64,000 nt of DNA from Sphingomonas dokdonensis (lineage in GTDB: Bacteria > Pseudomonadota > Alphaproteobacteria > Sphingomonadales > Sphingomonadaceae): NCBI RefSeq assembly GCF_002197685.1, contig NZ_NBBI01000002.1:124001-188000 (forward strand), read 5' to 3'. This document shows, in pieces, positions 45,205 through 53,071 of this stretch. The position numbers were made by a program, and so were the translations under genes. Positions within the stretch are counted from its first letter, which is position 1, and each line of letters starts with the position of its first letter. The notes under the pieces are model-generated. The model was not told the origin of the DNA, ran no database searches, and was given only the letters and a program-made list of their open reading frames with translations.

Positions 45205-45223
45205 CGGCGCTCTAGGAGCGCCG
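45205..45223. repeat. Inverted repeat downstream of aceA
   Basis: CGGCGCTC/GAGCGCCG 8-bp stem with TAG loop, in the 240-bp gap between aceA and the unknown exported protein gene. A nearby GGCGGAGCC/CGGCTCCGCC-type structure adds to the hairpin density. Confidence 0.4.
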
Positions 45224-45245
45224 CCGGCCGGGCGTGCGCGAGGTT

Positions 45246-45264
45246 AGGGCAGCTGGGCTGCCCT
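45246..45264 (-). terminator. Hairpin directly after aceA
   Basis: AGGGCAG and CTGCCCT (45246-45252, 45258-45264) pair across a 5-nt loop, starting 9 nt after the aceA stop. The tail is not U-rich. Confidence 0.55.
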
Positions 45265-45272
45265 TGCCCGCG

Positions 45273-46868
45273 CTACGCCGCGAACTGGTTCATCGTGTTG
45301 TGGGCGCCGCCGGCCTTCAGCGCGGCCTCGCCGGCGAAATATTCCTTGTGATCGTCGCCGATGTCGCTGCCCGACATGTTCTGGTGCTTCACGCAGGCGA
45401 TCCCTTCGCGGATCTCCTTGCGCTGCACGCCCTTGACGTAGCCGAGCATGCCCGCCTCGCCGAAATATTCCTTGGCGAGATTGTCGGTCGACAGCGCCGC
45501 GGTGTGATAGGTCGGCAGCGTGATGAGGTGGTGGAAGATGCCGGCCCGCGCTGCCGCATCCTTCTGGAAGGTGCGGATCCGCTCGTCGGCTTCTGCCGCC
45601 AGATCGGTGTCGTCATAGTCGACGCTCATCAGCTTCGCGCGGTCATAGGCGGACACGTCCTTGCCGGCCTCGACCCAGGCGTCGAACACCTGCTGGCGGA
45701 AGTTCAGCGTCCAGTTGAAGCTCGGGCTGTTGTTATACACCAGCTTGGCGTTGGGGACGACTTCGCGGATGCGGTCTACCATCGACGCGATCTGTTCGAT
45801 GTGCGGCTTTTCCGTCTCGATCCACAACAGGTCGGCGCCGTTCTGCAGGCTGGTGATGCAATCGAGCACGCAGCGGTCGGCACCGGTCCCTTCGCGGAAC
45901 TGGAACAGGTTCGACGGCAGGCGCTTCGGGCGCATCAGCTTGCCGTCGCGCTCGATCACCACGTCGCCGCGCAGGGTCGACAGGTCGGTCACTTCCTCGC
46001 AATCGAGGAAGGCGTTGTACTGGTCACCGATGTCGCCCTTCTCCTTGGAGAACGCGATCTGCTTGGTGAGACCGGCGCCGAGCGAGTCGGTGCGCGTCAC
46101 GATGATGCCGTCATCGACGCCCAGTTCGAGGAAGGCGTAGCGACAAGCGCGGACCTTCGCGAGGAAGTCCTCATGCGGCACGGTGACCTTGCCGTCCTGG
46201 TGGCCGCACTGCTTTTCGTCCGACACCTGGTTCTCGATCTGGAGCGCGCAGGCGCCCGCCTCGATCATCTTCTTGGCCAGCAGATACGTCGCCTCGGCAT
46301 TGCCGAAGCCGGCGTCGATGTCGGCGATGATCGGCACGACGTGCGTCTCGTAATTGTCGATCGCCTGCGTCAGCCGCTGCGCCTCGATCTCGTTGCCGCT
46401 TTCCCGCGCATGATCGAGATCGCGGAACATCATGCCCAGTTCGCGCGCATCGGCCTGCTTCAGGAAGGTGTAAAGCTCCTCGATCAGCGCCGGCACGCTC
46501 GTCTTCTCGTGCATCGACTGATCGGGCAGCGGGCCGAACTCGCTGCGCAGCGCCGCGACCATCCAGCCGGAGAGGTACAGGTACCGCCCCTTGGTGGTGC
46601 CGAAATGCTTCTTGATCGAGATGAGCTTCTGCTGCCCGATGAAGCCGTGCCAGCAGCCCAGCGACTGGGTGTATTCGGCCGGATTCGCATCGTAAGCGGC
46701 CATGTCGCGGCGCATGATGCCCGCGGTGTAGCGCGCGATGTCGAGCCCGGTGCGGAACCGGTTCTGCAGCCGCATCCGCGCCACGGATTCAGCGTCAATC
46801 CCGTCCCACGTGCCATTGTAGCTGGCAACGAGCTGGCCGATCTGACTGGTCTGTTCCTGGTAGGTCAT
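45273..46868 (-). CDS. aceA: Isocitrate lyase (long, 531-aa class)
   Basis: First enzyme of the glyoxylate shunt: splits isocitrate into succinate and glyoxylate, allowing growth on acetate and fatty acids. The 531 residues contain the catalytic loop EKQCGH (Cys221, with Gln at 220 instead of the usual second Lys, as in the Pseudomonas-like long class), and SYDRAKL and TLPTYHTAAL near the C-terminus. ATG at 46868. The 51-aa companion and RamB-like regulator lie upstream, and no malate synthase is adjacent in this window. Confidence 0.96.
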   Translation of the reverse strand: MTYQEQTSQIGQLVASYNGTWDGIDAESVARMRLQNRFRTGLDIARYTAGIMRRDMAAYDANPAEYTQSLGCWHGFIGQQKLISIKKHFGTTKGRYLYLSGWMVAALRSEFGPLPDQSMHEKTSVPALIEELYTFLKQADARELGMMFRDLDHARESGNEIEAQRLTQAIDNYETHVVPIIADIDAGFGNAEATYLLAKKMIEAGACALQIENQVSDEKQCGHQDGKVTVPHEDFLAKVRACRYAFLELGVDDGIIVTRTDSLGAGLTKQIAFSKEKGDIGDQYNAFLDCEEVTDLSTLRGDVVIERDGKLMRPKRLPSNLFQFREGTGADRCVLDCITSLQNGADLLWIETEKPHIEQIASMVDRIREVVPNAKLVYNNSPSFNWTLNFRQQVFDAWVEAGKDVSAYDRAKLMSVDYDDTDLAAEADERIRTFQKDAAARAGIFHHLITLPTYHTAALSTDNLAKEYFGEAGMLGYVKGVQRKEIREGIACVKHQNMSGSDIGDDHKEYFAGEAALKAGGAHNTMNQFAA

Positions 46869-46937
46869 GATTGTTCCTGTCGCGGATGGTGGCACGCGGG
46901 ACCGATCCCGCAGTCTGGGTCGATCAGGCGGGTTGGA

Positions 46938-47093
46938 TCAGCCGAGGCGGCCGAGGCGGTGGTACAGGTTCGAGAATTTGGCAGAGCGGGGATCGTCGGC
47001 GATCTTCTTGATATGCTCGCCGATGGCTTCCTTCATGAGGCCGAAGTCCTCGGTCGAGAAAACGGCGCGGCTGCGCTGCGGGGTAGCGTCCAT
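46938..47093 (-). CDS. Small conserved-looking protein between aceA and its regulator
   Basis: A 51-residue protein (starting DATPQRSRAVFSTEDFGLM, ending FSNLYHRLGRLG). AGGAGG precedes the ATG with ideal spacing, which makes it a probable gene. It sits 69 bp upstream of the aceA start on the same strand. Not recognised; the charged helical middle could act as an adapter or regulator. It is predicted to be transcribed from the shared aceA/ramB-like control region. Confidence 0.65.
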   Translation of the reverse strand: MDATPQRSRAVFSTEDFGLMKEAIGEHIKKIADDPRSAKFSNLYHRLGRLG

Positions 47094-47107
47094 GGTCGTT
47101 CCTCCTG

Positions 47108-47229
47108 TGTGAATGCTTACAACTGAGATCGTAAGAACAGCATCTGACACAAATTCACAACGCGGCTCCGAGGTGATTCGGTGTAAATGGGTCGGGCAAC
47201 CAGGCGTTCGCTACTGTAAAGCTGTAAAG
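47108..47229. promoter_or_regulatory. Candidate operator cluster between aceA operon and regulator
   Basis: Several repeats lie together: CTTAC-N10-GTAAG (47116-47135), TGTGAAT (47108-47114) mirrored by ATTCACA (47153-47159), and a tandem CTGTAAAG (47214-47221, 47222-47229) close to the regulator start. Such stacking suggests binding sites of the divergent RamB-like protein, but the motif is not a known consensus. Confidence 0.55.
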
Positions 47230-47266
47230 AATTGACAGGCGCGGTCGGCATCGTCAGCGTGGCGGG

Positions 47267-48652
47267 ATGGCAGAGCGCAAGTTGATGGCAGGGCATGTGG
47301 TGCGGCGGCTGCGCCGGCAGCAGGCACTGAGCCAGGCGGCGATGGCCGAGATGCTGGGGATCAGCCCGAGCTACCTCAATCTGGTCGAGCGCAACCAGCG
47401 CCCGGTGTCGGCGACGTTGCTGGTGAAGCTGGCCGAGACGTTCGACTTCGACCCGCGCGCGCTGACCGCGGCCGAACCGGGCGGCGGGCGCGACGCGATG
47501 CGGCGGCGACTGGCGGACCCGATGTTCGCCGACCTGGAGATTGACCGCAACGAGCTGGAGGAATGGCTTGCCGCCGCGCCCGGCGGGGCGGAGGCGTTCG
47601 CGCGCGCCTTCGACCGGATGGGACAGGGGGCGGCGACGGCGGCGCCGAGCGACGATCCGGTCGCGCTGGTGCGGCGCGAGATCGGGCGGTGGCGCAACCA
47701 TTTCCCCGATCTGGACGCGGCGGCGGAAGCGCTGGCGGACGAATTAAGGCTGGGCGCGGGCGACCTGTACGGTGCGATCAGCGAACGGCTGCGCGTGAAG
47801 CACAGCATCGCGATCCGCGTGCTGCCGGTCGACGTGCTGCCCGACGTGCTGCGGCGGCTGGACCTTCATGCGCGCCAGCTTCAGCTTTCGGAATTGCTCG
47901 ATCCCGCCAGCCGCACCTTTGCCGCCGCGTTCCAGCTGGCGTTGATCGAGGCGCGCGGCGAGATCGACGCGCTGGTGACCGGCGCCGCCTTCGGCCAGAT
48001 CGCGGCGGATCGCCTGTTTCGCCGGCATCTCGCCAGCTATTTCGCCGCCGCGGTGATGATGCCCTACGCGCGTTTCCTGCGCGCGTGCGAGGCGACGGGT
48101 TATGACATCGAGCTGTTGCAGCGCCGTTTCGGTGCGGGGTTCGAGCATGTCGCGCATCGGCTGACGACGCTGCAGCGCGTGGGCGCGCGGGGCTTGCCGT
48201 TTTTCATGATCCGCGTCGATCGTGCGGGGCAGTCATCGAAGCGGTTCGCCGGGGCGAGCGGGGCGGCGCTGGTCGAGGCGGAGGGGCGTTGCCCGCTGTG
48301 GCAGCTGCATCACGCGTTCGATCGGCCGGGGCATCTGGCGGTGCAACTGGTCGAGCTGGAGGACGGCGAACGCTGGCTGACGATGGCGCGCACGGTAACG
48401 CCGCAGGGCCAGCGCTATGGGCTGGTCTCGGCCGAGTTCGCGGTAGGGATCGGGGTGGCGGCGGCGCATGCCGGGTCGCTTTCGGCCGCGCGCGGCTTTG
48501 ATCTGGCCGGCGCGGCGATGCCGATCGGTTTGGGGTGCCGGCAGTGCGTGCGCGCCGATTGCCCGCAGCGCGCCGCCGCCCCCGCCGGGCGCGCGCTGAC
48601 GATCAACGAGCGCGAGCGGCGAGTCTCGGCGCTGACCTTCGCTGGGGACTGA
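47267..48652 (+). CDS. RamB/ScfR-like XRE regulator (short-chain fatty acid metabolism)
   Basis: A 461-residue transcription factor. An XRE-type helix-turn-helix is at the N-terminus (SQAAMAEMLGISPSYLNLVERNQRPVS), followed by an IrrE/peptidase-like fold and DUF2083-type C-terminal region that has four cysteines (in GLGCRQCVRADCPQ) as a possible cluster or zinc site. This layout is that of RamB and related regulators of acetate and propionate metabolism. It is divergent from aceA and the 51-aa gene; regulating aceA is likely. The start is taken from 47267 following the repeat region. Confidence 0.9.
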   Translation: MAERKLMAGHVVRRLRRQQALSQAAMAEMLGISPSYLNLVERNQRPVSATLLVKLAETFDFDPRALTAAEPGGGRDAMRRRLADPMFADLEIDRNELEEWLAAAPGGAEAFARAFDRMGQGAATAAPSDDPVALVRREIGRWRNHFPDLDAAAEALADELRLGAGDLYGAISERLRVKHSIAIRVLPVDVLPDVLRRLDLHARQLQLSELLDPASRTFAAAFQLALIEARGEIDALVTGAAFGQIAADRLFRRHLASYFAAAVMMPYARFLRACEATGYDIELLQRRFGAGFEHVAHRLTTLQRVGARGLPFFMIRVDRAGQSSKRFAGASGAALVEAEGRCPLWQLHHAFDRPGHLAVQLVELEDGERWLTMARTVTPQGQRYGLVSAEFAVGIGVAAAHAGSLSAARGFDLAGAAMPIGLGCRQCVRADCPQRAAAPAGRALTINERERRVSALTFAGD

Positions 48653-48673
48653 GCGGCGGGAAGCCCCACTGCC

Positions 48674-49339
48674 TCAGATTGCCTTGACCGGCTCGCCGAC
48701 CGAGAGCGTCTCGCCGCGCGTGATGATGACCTTGTCGCCCAGCTTCGCCACGTCGAACAGCTTCTTGGCGAAGGGCAGCGGCACGCCGATGCAGCCGTGC
48801 GTCATGTAACCCTCGGCCACTTCGCTCGCGTGCACCGCCACGCCGTCGTTGGTCAGGCGCAGCATGTAGGGCATGGGCGCATCGTAGAGGTTGGATACGT
48901 GATCCGCGTCCTTTTGCGTGATCGGGTAGACGCCAAGCGGCGTCGGTTTCGCATCCGCGCCGAACAGGATCGCGGCGGCGCCGATCTCATGCCCGTCGCG
49001 GAAGACGCTGAGCACCTGCGCGGCGAGATCGACGGTGACGACGAGCGTGCCCGTCTTGGGCGCCGCGCTTTCGTCCCAATGATAATCGCCCATCTTTAGT
49101 GGGCCGTCGATCGGCAGGATCGACTTGATCGTATAGGCGTCGGGATCGAGGCTTTCGAGCGGGGCGGGGCCTGGCGTTTCAGGAGCCTCGCTCGCCGTTG
49201 GCGCTGCCGCCTTCGCCGGCGCGGCAGCCTGGGCGGCGGGTGCCGGCGCCGCTTCGCGCAGCGAGCGCGTGGCGACGAAAGCGACCGCGCCGATCAGGGC
49301 GGCGATCGCGGCGATGATGGCGAGGCTGCGGGTAAGCAT
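48674..49339 (-). CDS. L,D-transpeptidase (YkuD family)
   Basis: A 221-residue periplasmic peptidoglycan cross-linker anchored by an N-terminal helix (about 5-24), with an Ala/Pro linker (28-62). The YkuD active site is VHASEVAEGYMTHGCIGVP, with His170, His181 and catalytic Cys183. Substrates are meso-DAP peptide stems or lipoproteins. ATG at 49339. It is convergent with the RamB-like gene. Confidence 0.92.
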   Translation of the reverse strand: MLTRSLAIIAAIAALIGAVAFVATRSLREAAPAPAAQAAAPAKAAAPTASEAPETPGPAPLESLDPDAYTIKSILPIDGPLKMGDYHWDESAAPKTGTLVVTVDLAAQVLSVFRDGHEIGAAAILFGADAKPTPLGVYPITQKDADHVSNLYDAPMPYMLRLTNDGVAVHASEVAEGYMTHGCIGVPLPFAKKLFDVAKLGDKVIITRGETLSVGEPVKAI

Positions 49340-49466
49340 GATCCTGCCTTAGGCCCGGATGGTTGCGCGAGGCTGATATGACACGGTTAATGCCCTATCA
49401 GCTTTGCCCGTCGGTCACCACCGGCGCACCGATCGGGCGCCCTATCTGTCCCGCATGTGGACAGGT

Positions 49467-50411
49467 TCAGGCGCCGGCCTCGTTCAGGCGCTCCAGCTGG
49501 TCCTGCGACAAGTCGAGCGTCATCGCCGGCAGCAATTCCTCGATCTGCTTCACGCTGGTGGCGCTGGCGATCGGCGCGGTGACGCCCGCCTGCGCGATCA
49601 GCCATGCGAGCGAGATCTGGGCGAGTGTCGCGCCGGTTTCCTCCGCCACGCTGTCGAGCGCCTTCAGCACCGCCGCGCCCTTGCCTTCCAGCAGGTCGCC
49701 CATACGGCCGCCGCGCACGCTTTTCGACAGATCGTCGCGCGAGCGGTATTTGCCGGTAAGGAAGCCCGAGGCGAGCCCGTAATAGGGCACCACACCGACG
49801 TTCCACTCCACGCAATAATCCTGCAACTCGCCCTCGAACTTGTGGCGGCTGACCAAATTATATTCGGGCTGAAGCGCGTCGTAGCGGGGCAGGCCGGCAG
49901 CGCGCGCCTTTTCATTGGCGGATTTCAGCCGCGCGGCATGGAAGTTCGACGCGCCGAGCACGCGCACCTTGCCGGCGTCGACCAGCTTGGCGAACGCTTC
50001 CAGCGCCGCCTCCTGCGGCGTGTCTTCATCATCCTGATGCGCGAAATACAAATCGATGCGATCGGTGCCGAGCCGCTTGAGCGATGCCTCGCACGCCGCC
50101 TCGATCCGGTCGGGCGCCAGCTTCTCGCCGCCCTCGCCGGGCAGCATGCCGACCTTGGTCGCGATCAGCACGTCGTCGCGCTTGCCCGATGCTTTCAGCC
50201 ATTCGCCGATCATGCTTTCGGACTCGCCGCCTTTGTGGCCGGGCACCCAGGCGGAATAGACGTCGGCGGTATCGATCATCGTGCCACCGCCGGCGACAAA
50301 GGCGTCGAGCACGGCGAAGCTCGCCTCGCGGTCCGCTGTCCAGCCGAACACATTGCCGCCCAGCACCAGTGGCGCGATCTGCAAGTCGGACGAACCAAGG
50401 CGCTGCTTCAC
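49467..50411 (-). CDS. Aldo/keto reductase
   Basis: A 314-residue NADPH-dependent reductase of the AKR family, TIM-barrel fold. The catalytic region DTADVYSAW (Asp47, Tyr52 equivalents), IATKVG and FAHQDDEDTPQEAALEAF with the His/Gln position are visible, and NLVSRHKFEGEL is typical of YcsN/YhdN-like AKRs. Start is GTG at 50411, overlapping the stop of the small lipoprotein gene (GTGA). Substrate unknown. Confidence 0.92.
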   Translation of the reverse strand: MKQRLGSSDLQIAPLVLGGNVFGWTADREASFAVLDAFVAGGGTMIDTADVYSAWVPGHKGGESESMIGEWLKASGKRDDVLIATKVGMLPGEGGEKLAPDRIEAACEASLKRLGTDRIDLYFAHQDDEDTPQEAALEAFAKLVDAGKVRVLGASNFHAARLKSANEKARAAGLPRYDALQPEYNLVSRHKFEGELQDYCVEWNVGVVPYYGLASGFLTGKYRSRDDLSKSVRGGRMGDLLEGKGAAVLKALDSVAEETGATLAQISLAWLIAQAGVTAPIASATSVKQIEELLPAMTLDLSQDQLERLNEAGA

Positions 50412-50596
50412 TGCACGGCTCCATCATTCACATTGTCGAGGGACACGCTGTTGGCGTCCAGCATGGCCGCCGCGTCGTTGAGTTGCTGATCCTCATCGGC
50501 CGATGGCGCGTCGGGCGCGGTCGGCTCGGCCGAGCAGGCCGCGAGCAGCAACAGAAAGGGGAGCGCGAGCCGCGCCCCCCGATCAGGACGGATCAT
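50408..50596 (-). CDS. Small lipoprotein (62 aa)
   Basis: A 62-residue predicted lipoprotein. The signal ends LLLLAAC, putting the lipid-bearing Cys near residue 20, followed by an acidic, disordered tail (SADEDQQLNDAAAMLD). The ATG overlaps the previous gene's TAA by one base (TAATG), and its TGA overlaps the AKR GTG, so three genes are coupled. Not recognised as a family. Confidence 0.7.
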   Translation of the reverse strand: MIRPDRGARLALPFLLLLAACSAEPTAPDAPSADEDQQLNDAAAMLDANSVSLDNVNDGAVQ

Positions 50597-50916
50597 TACT
50601 GGCGGATCTCGCGGCCAGCGTCGATCATCGCGTTGCCGGTCGCGTCGGCCGCGCGGTCCGCGCCGCGCTCCATCGCGGCGCCCGCCCGGTCCGCACCTGC
50701 CTCGGCCCGATCGCCGGCGTTGTCGAGCGTCGCCTCGGCCGAGCCAAGCGCCTCGTCGGTCGCGCGATCGACGTCGTTCACCGCGTTTTCGGTGGTTGCG
50801 CTGACGTCCGCGCCGACCGCGTCGGCGGCTTCGGACGTCTCGTTCTGCGCATTGGGGCTGCAGGCGCTGAGCGCAACGGCGGTCGCAAACGTAGCGGCGG
50901 TAGCGAGGAATTTCAT
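50596..50916 (-). CDS. Ala/Asp-rich repetitive lipoprotein (106 aa)
   Basis: Predicted lipoprotein with lipobox VALSAC (Cys about 19). The mature part is a highly repetitive Ala/Asp/Glu/Arg helix (for example ATDEALGSAEATLDNAGDRAEAG), similar in style to bacterial entericidin/EcnB or Lpp-like helical lipoproteins, but longer. It leads a translationally linked set with the 62-aa lipoprotein and the AKR. Confidence 0.7.
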   Translation of the reverse strand: MKFLATAATFATAVALSACSPNAQNETSEAADAVGADVSATTENAVNDVDRATDEALGSAEATLDNAGDRAEAGADRAGAAMERGADRAADATGNAMIDAGREIRQ

Positions 50917-51047
50917 GAACTATCTCCCTTTTGATATCCGGTGCCGCATCGCGGCGTTCCGCGCCTGAAACGTCGCGTCGGCCCATTTGGGTCCGTAATT
51001 GCCGACGGTCGCCGATCGTCAGACTATCCTGATCTGTTCGTTTGACG

Positions 51048-51071
51048 AGATATAAAGATATCTTTATATCT
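51048..51071. promoter_or_regulatory. Perfect 24-bp palindrome, candidate ArsR-type operator
   Basis: The half-site AGATATAAAGAT is followed directly by its reverse complement. It ends 6 bp before the GTG start of the ArsR-methyltransferase gene. This kind of AT-rich ATAAAGATATCTTTAT core resembles the reported SahR/SamR operator of ArsR-family regulators controlling S-adenosylmethionine-cycle genes. Confidence 0.8.
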
Positions 51072-51077
51072 ATTTGC

Positions 51078-52061
51078 GTGACCCAAGCGCTGGAAACCTT
51101 TCGTGCCCTGGCGGACTCGTCCCGTCTTCGCATCCTGCGCCTGTTGCGCACCATGGAGCTGTCCGTCGGGGAGCTGGCGCTGGTGCTGGGGCAAAGCCAG
51201 CCGCGCGTCAGCCGCCATGTGAAGATCCTGTGCGATGCCGGCCTGACCGAGCGGCGAAAGGAAGGCAGCTGGGTGTTCGTGGCGCTCGGCGCGCGCCGGC
51301 TGGTGGAGCCGGTGCTCGCCGCGATCGACGCGCTGGACGGCGTAACGGCCGACGCGGAAGGTACGACCGACGCGGCGAGGCTGGCTGCGGTGCGCGCCGA
51401 TCGTGCCGCCTCCGCCTCGCAATGGTTCGAAGCGCATGCCAGCGAGTGGGACGCGATCCGCTCGCTCCATATCGCCGAAAGCGAAGTGGAGGGCGCGATG
51501 CGGCGGCTGCTTGGCGAGGCGCCGCTCGGCCGATTGGTCGATATCGGCACTGGCACCGGGCGAATGATCGAGCTGTTCGCACCGCGCGCCACCAGCGCGC
51601 TGGGCATCGATCGCAGCTCGGAAATGCTGCGCATCGCGCGCGCCAAGATCGGAGAGCGTGGGCTCGCCAATGCCGAATTGCGTCAGGCCGATCTGTATTC
51701 GCTGCCGGTGGCGGATGGCGGCGCGGATGTCGCCATCGTCCACCATGTGCTGCATTATGCGCAGCAGCCCGGCGCCGCGATCGTCGAGGCGGCGCGCGCG
51801 CTGGCGCCCGGTGGCCGGCTGCTGATCGCCGATTTCGCGCCGCACGATCGCGAGGAGCTGCGCGCCCAGGACGCGCATACCCGGCTCGGCTTTTCCGATG
51901 CGCAGATGGCCGGCTGGTTCGAGATCGCCGGGCTTTCGATCGCGCAGACCGAGACGCTCGAAGGCGGCGAACTGACCGTCAAGATCTGGCTGGGACGCAA
52001 ACCGGCGCCCGGCAATCCGAAGCAGCAGCGCGGCACATTCCAAGAGGCACAGGCAGCATGA
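51078..52061 (+). CDS. ArsR-family regulator fused to a SAM-dependent methyltransferase
   Basis: A 327-residue two-domain protein. Residues 5-75 form a winged HTH of ArsR type (LETFRALADSSRLRILRLL, LALVLGQSQPRVSRHVKIL). A class I methyltransferase follows with motif I VDIGTGTG (154-161) and ALAPGGRLLIADF. It overlaps metF by four bases, suggesting it is a SAM- or SAH-sensing regulator of methyl-cycle genes, similar in idea to SahR. GTG 51078 lies right after the palindrome with almost no ribosome site, so the transcript may be leaderless; a TTG at 51042 is upstream but inside the operator region. Confidence 0.85.
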   Translation: MTQALETFRALADSSRLRILRLLRTMELSVGELALVLGQSQPRVSRHVKILCDAGLTERRKEGSWVFVALGARRLVEPVLAAIDALDGVTADAEGTTDAARLAAVRADRAASASQWFEAHASEWDAIRSLHIAESEVEGAMRRLLGEAPLGRLVDIGTGTGRMIELFAPRATSALGIDRSSEMLRIARAKIGERGLANAELRQADLYSLPVADGGADVAIVHHVLHYAQQPGAAIVEAARALAPGGRLLIADFAPHDREELRAQDAHTRLGFSDAQMAGWFEIAGLSIAQTETLEGGELTVKIWLGRKPAPGNPKQQRGTFQEAQAA

Positions 52062-52999
52062 CCCTTTCGATCAACCAGCTGGAAGAAGCGCGCCACGCGC
52101 TGGAGGCGCCGCTGTTCGCCGATGTGGCGGGTGACATCGACGTCAGCTTTGAGTTCTTCCCGCCCAAGACCGAAGCGATGGACGCGACCTTGTGGCAGTC
52201 GATCGCGACGCTCGCGCCGCTCGGCCCGCGCTTCGTATCGGTAACCTATGGCGCGGGCGGCACCACGCGCGAGCGCACGCACGCCACCGTGGCGCGGATC
52301 GCACGCGAGACGAACGTGCCGGCGGCGGCGCACCTCACCTGCGTCGAGGCGACCCGCGACGAGATCGATGCCGTGGCCGAGGAATATTGGGCCGCCGGCG
52401 TGCGCCACATCGTCGCGCTGCGCGGCGATCCGCCGCGCGCGGGCGAGCGCTATGCCGCGCATCCCGGCGGTTACGAGAATGCCGCCGCGCTGGTGGAGGG
52501 GTTGCGCCGGCTGCACCCGTTCGAGATTTCGGTCGCCTGCTATCCCGAATGTCACCCCGATTCGAACGACGCGGTGGCCGATCTCGACAATCTGAAGCGC
52601 AAGATCGATGCGGGCGCGACGCGCGCGATCAGCCAGTTCTTTTTCTCGCCCGACGTATTCTTCCGCTATCGCGATGCGGTGGCGGCCGCCGGGCTGGATG
52701 CCGAGATCGTGCCGGGGGTCATGCCGGTAAGCAATTTCGCCGCCGTCCAGCGCATGTCGGCGATGTGCGGCACCGAGGTGCCGGCGTGGATGGGGCGGCT
52801 GTTCAACGGGCTGGATGACCTCCCCGCTGCGCGGCAGCTGGTCTCCGCGACGCTCGCGGCGGAATTGTGCCGCAAGCTATATGCCGGCGGGGTGAAGCAG
52901 TTTCACTTCTATACGCTGAACCGCGCCGAGCTGAGCTTCGCGATCTGCCACCTGCTGGGCGTGCGCGCGCAGGCGGATGAGGGCCGCGCGGCGGCGTGA
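52058..52999 (+). CDS. metF: Methylenetetrahydrofolate reductase
   Basis: Converts 5,10-methylenetetrahydrofolate to 5-methyl-THF for methionine synthesis; FAD-dependent, cytoplasmic. The 313 residues contain SFEFFPPKTE, GAGGTTRERTH, LTCVEATRDEI, VALRGDPP and QFFFSPDVF, all conserved in MetF. The ATG overlaps the regulator's stop (ATGA). No metH or metE is adjacent, unlike in many SahR operons. Confidence 0.97.
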   Translation: MTLSINQLEEARHALEAPLFADVAGDIDVSFEFFPPKTEAMDATLWQSIATLAPLGPRFVSVTYGAGGTTRERTHATVARIARETNVPAAAHLTCVEATRDEIDAVAEEYWAAGVRHIVALRGDPPRAGERYAAHPGGYENAAALVEGLRRLHPFEISVACYPECHPDSNDAVADLDNLKRKIDAGATRAISQFFFSPDVFFRYRDAVAAAGLDAEIVPGVMPVSNFAAVQRMSAMCGTEVPAWMGRLFNGLDDLPAARQLVSATLAAELCRKLYAGGVKQFHFYTLNRAELSFAICHLLGVRAQADEGRAAA

Positions 53000-53005
53000 C
53001 ACGTG

Positions 53006-53034
53006 CGTCATGCCGGGACGAACCCGGCATGACG
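53006..53034 (+). terminator. Hairpin after metF
   Basis: 12-bp stem (CGTCATGCCGGG with complement at 53023-53034) and a 5-nt ACGAA loop, 7 bp after the stop. The sequence also begins a run of direct repeats; no U-tail. Confidence 0.6.
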
Positions 53035-53067
53035 GTGCCCGGCATCACGGTGCCCGGCATCACGGTG
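53023..53067. repeat. 15-bp tandem repeat downstream of metF
   Basis: GGTGCCCGGCATCAC occurs at 53034-53048 and 53049-53063, preceded by a related CCCGGCATGAC (53023-53033) and followed by GGTG. Between convergent metF and the LLM oxidoreductase gene. Possibly slippage-prone; no transposon features. Confidence 0.7.
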
Positions 53068-53071
53068 AAGG

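Noticed and set aside
50408-51670. 420-residue minus-strand frame spanning two lipoproteins
   Set aside because: Only its final 62 residues match a lipoprotein; the rest is antisense to the ArsR gene and an alternative frame of the 106-aa lipoprotein.
51074-52057. Read-through frame joining upstream DNA to metF
   Set aside because: The segment is antiparallel-composition shadow of the ArsR-methyltransferase gene; metF begins at the ATG at 52058.
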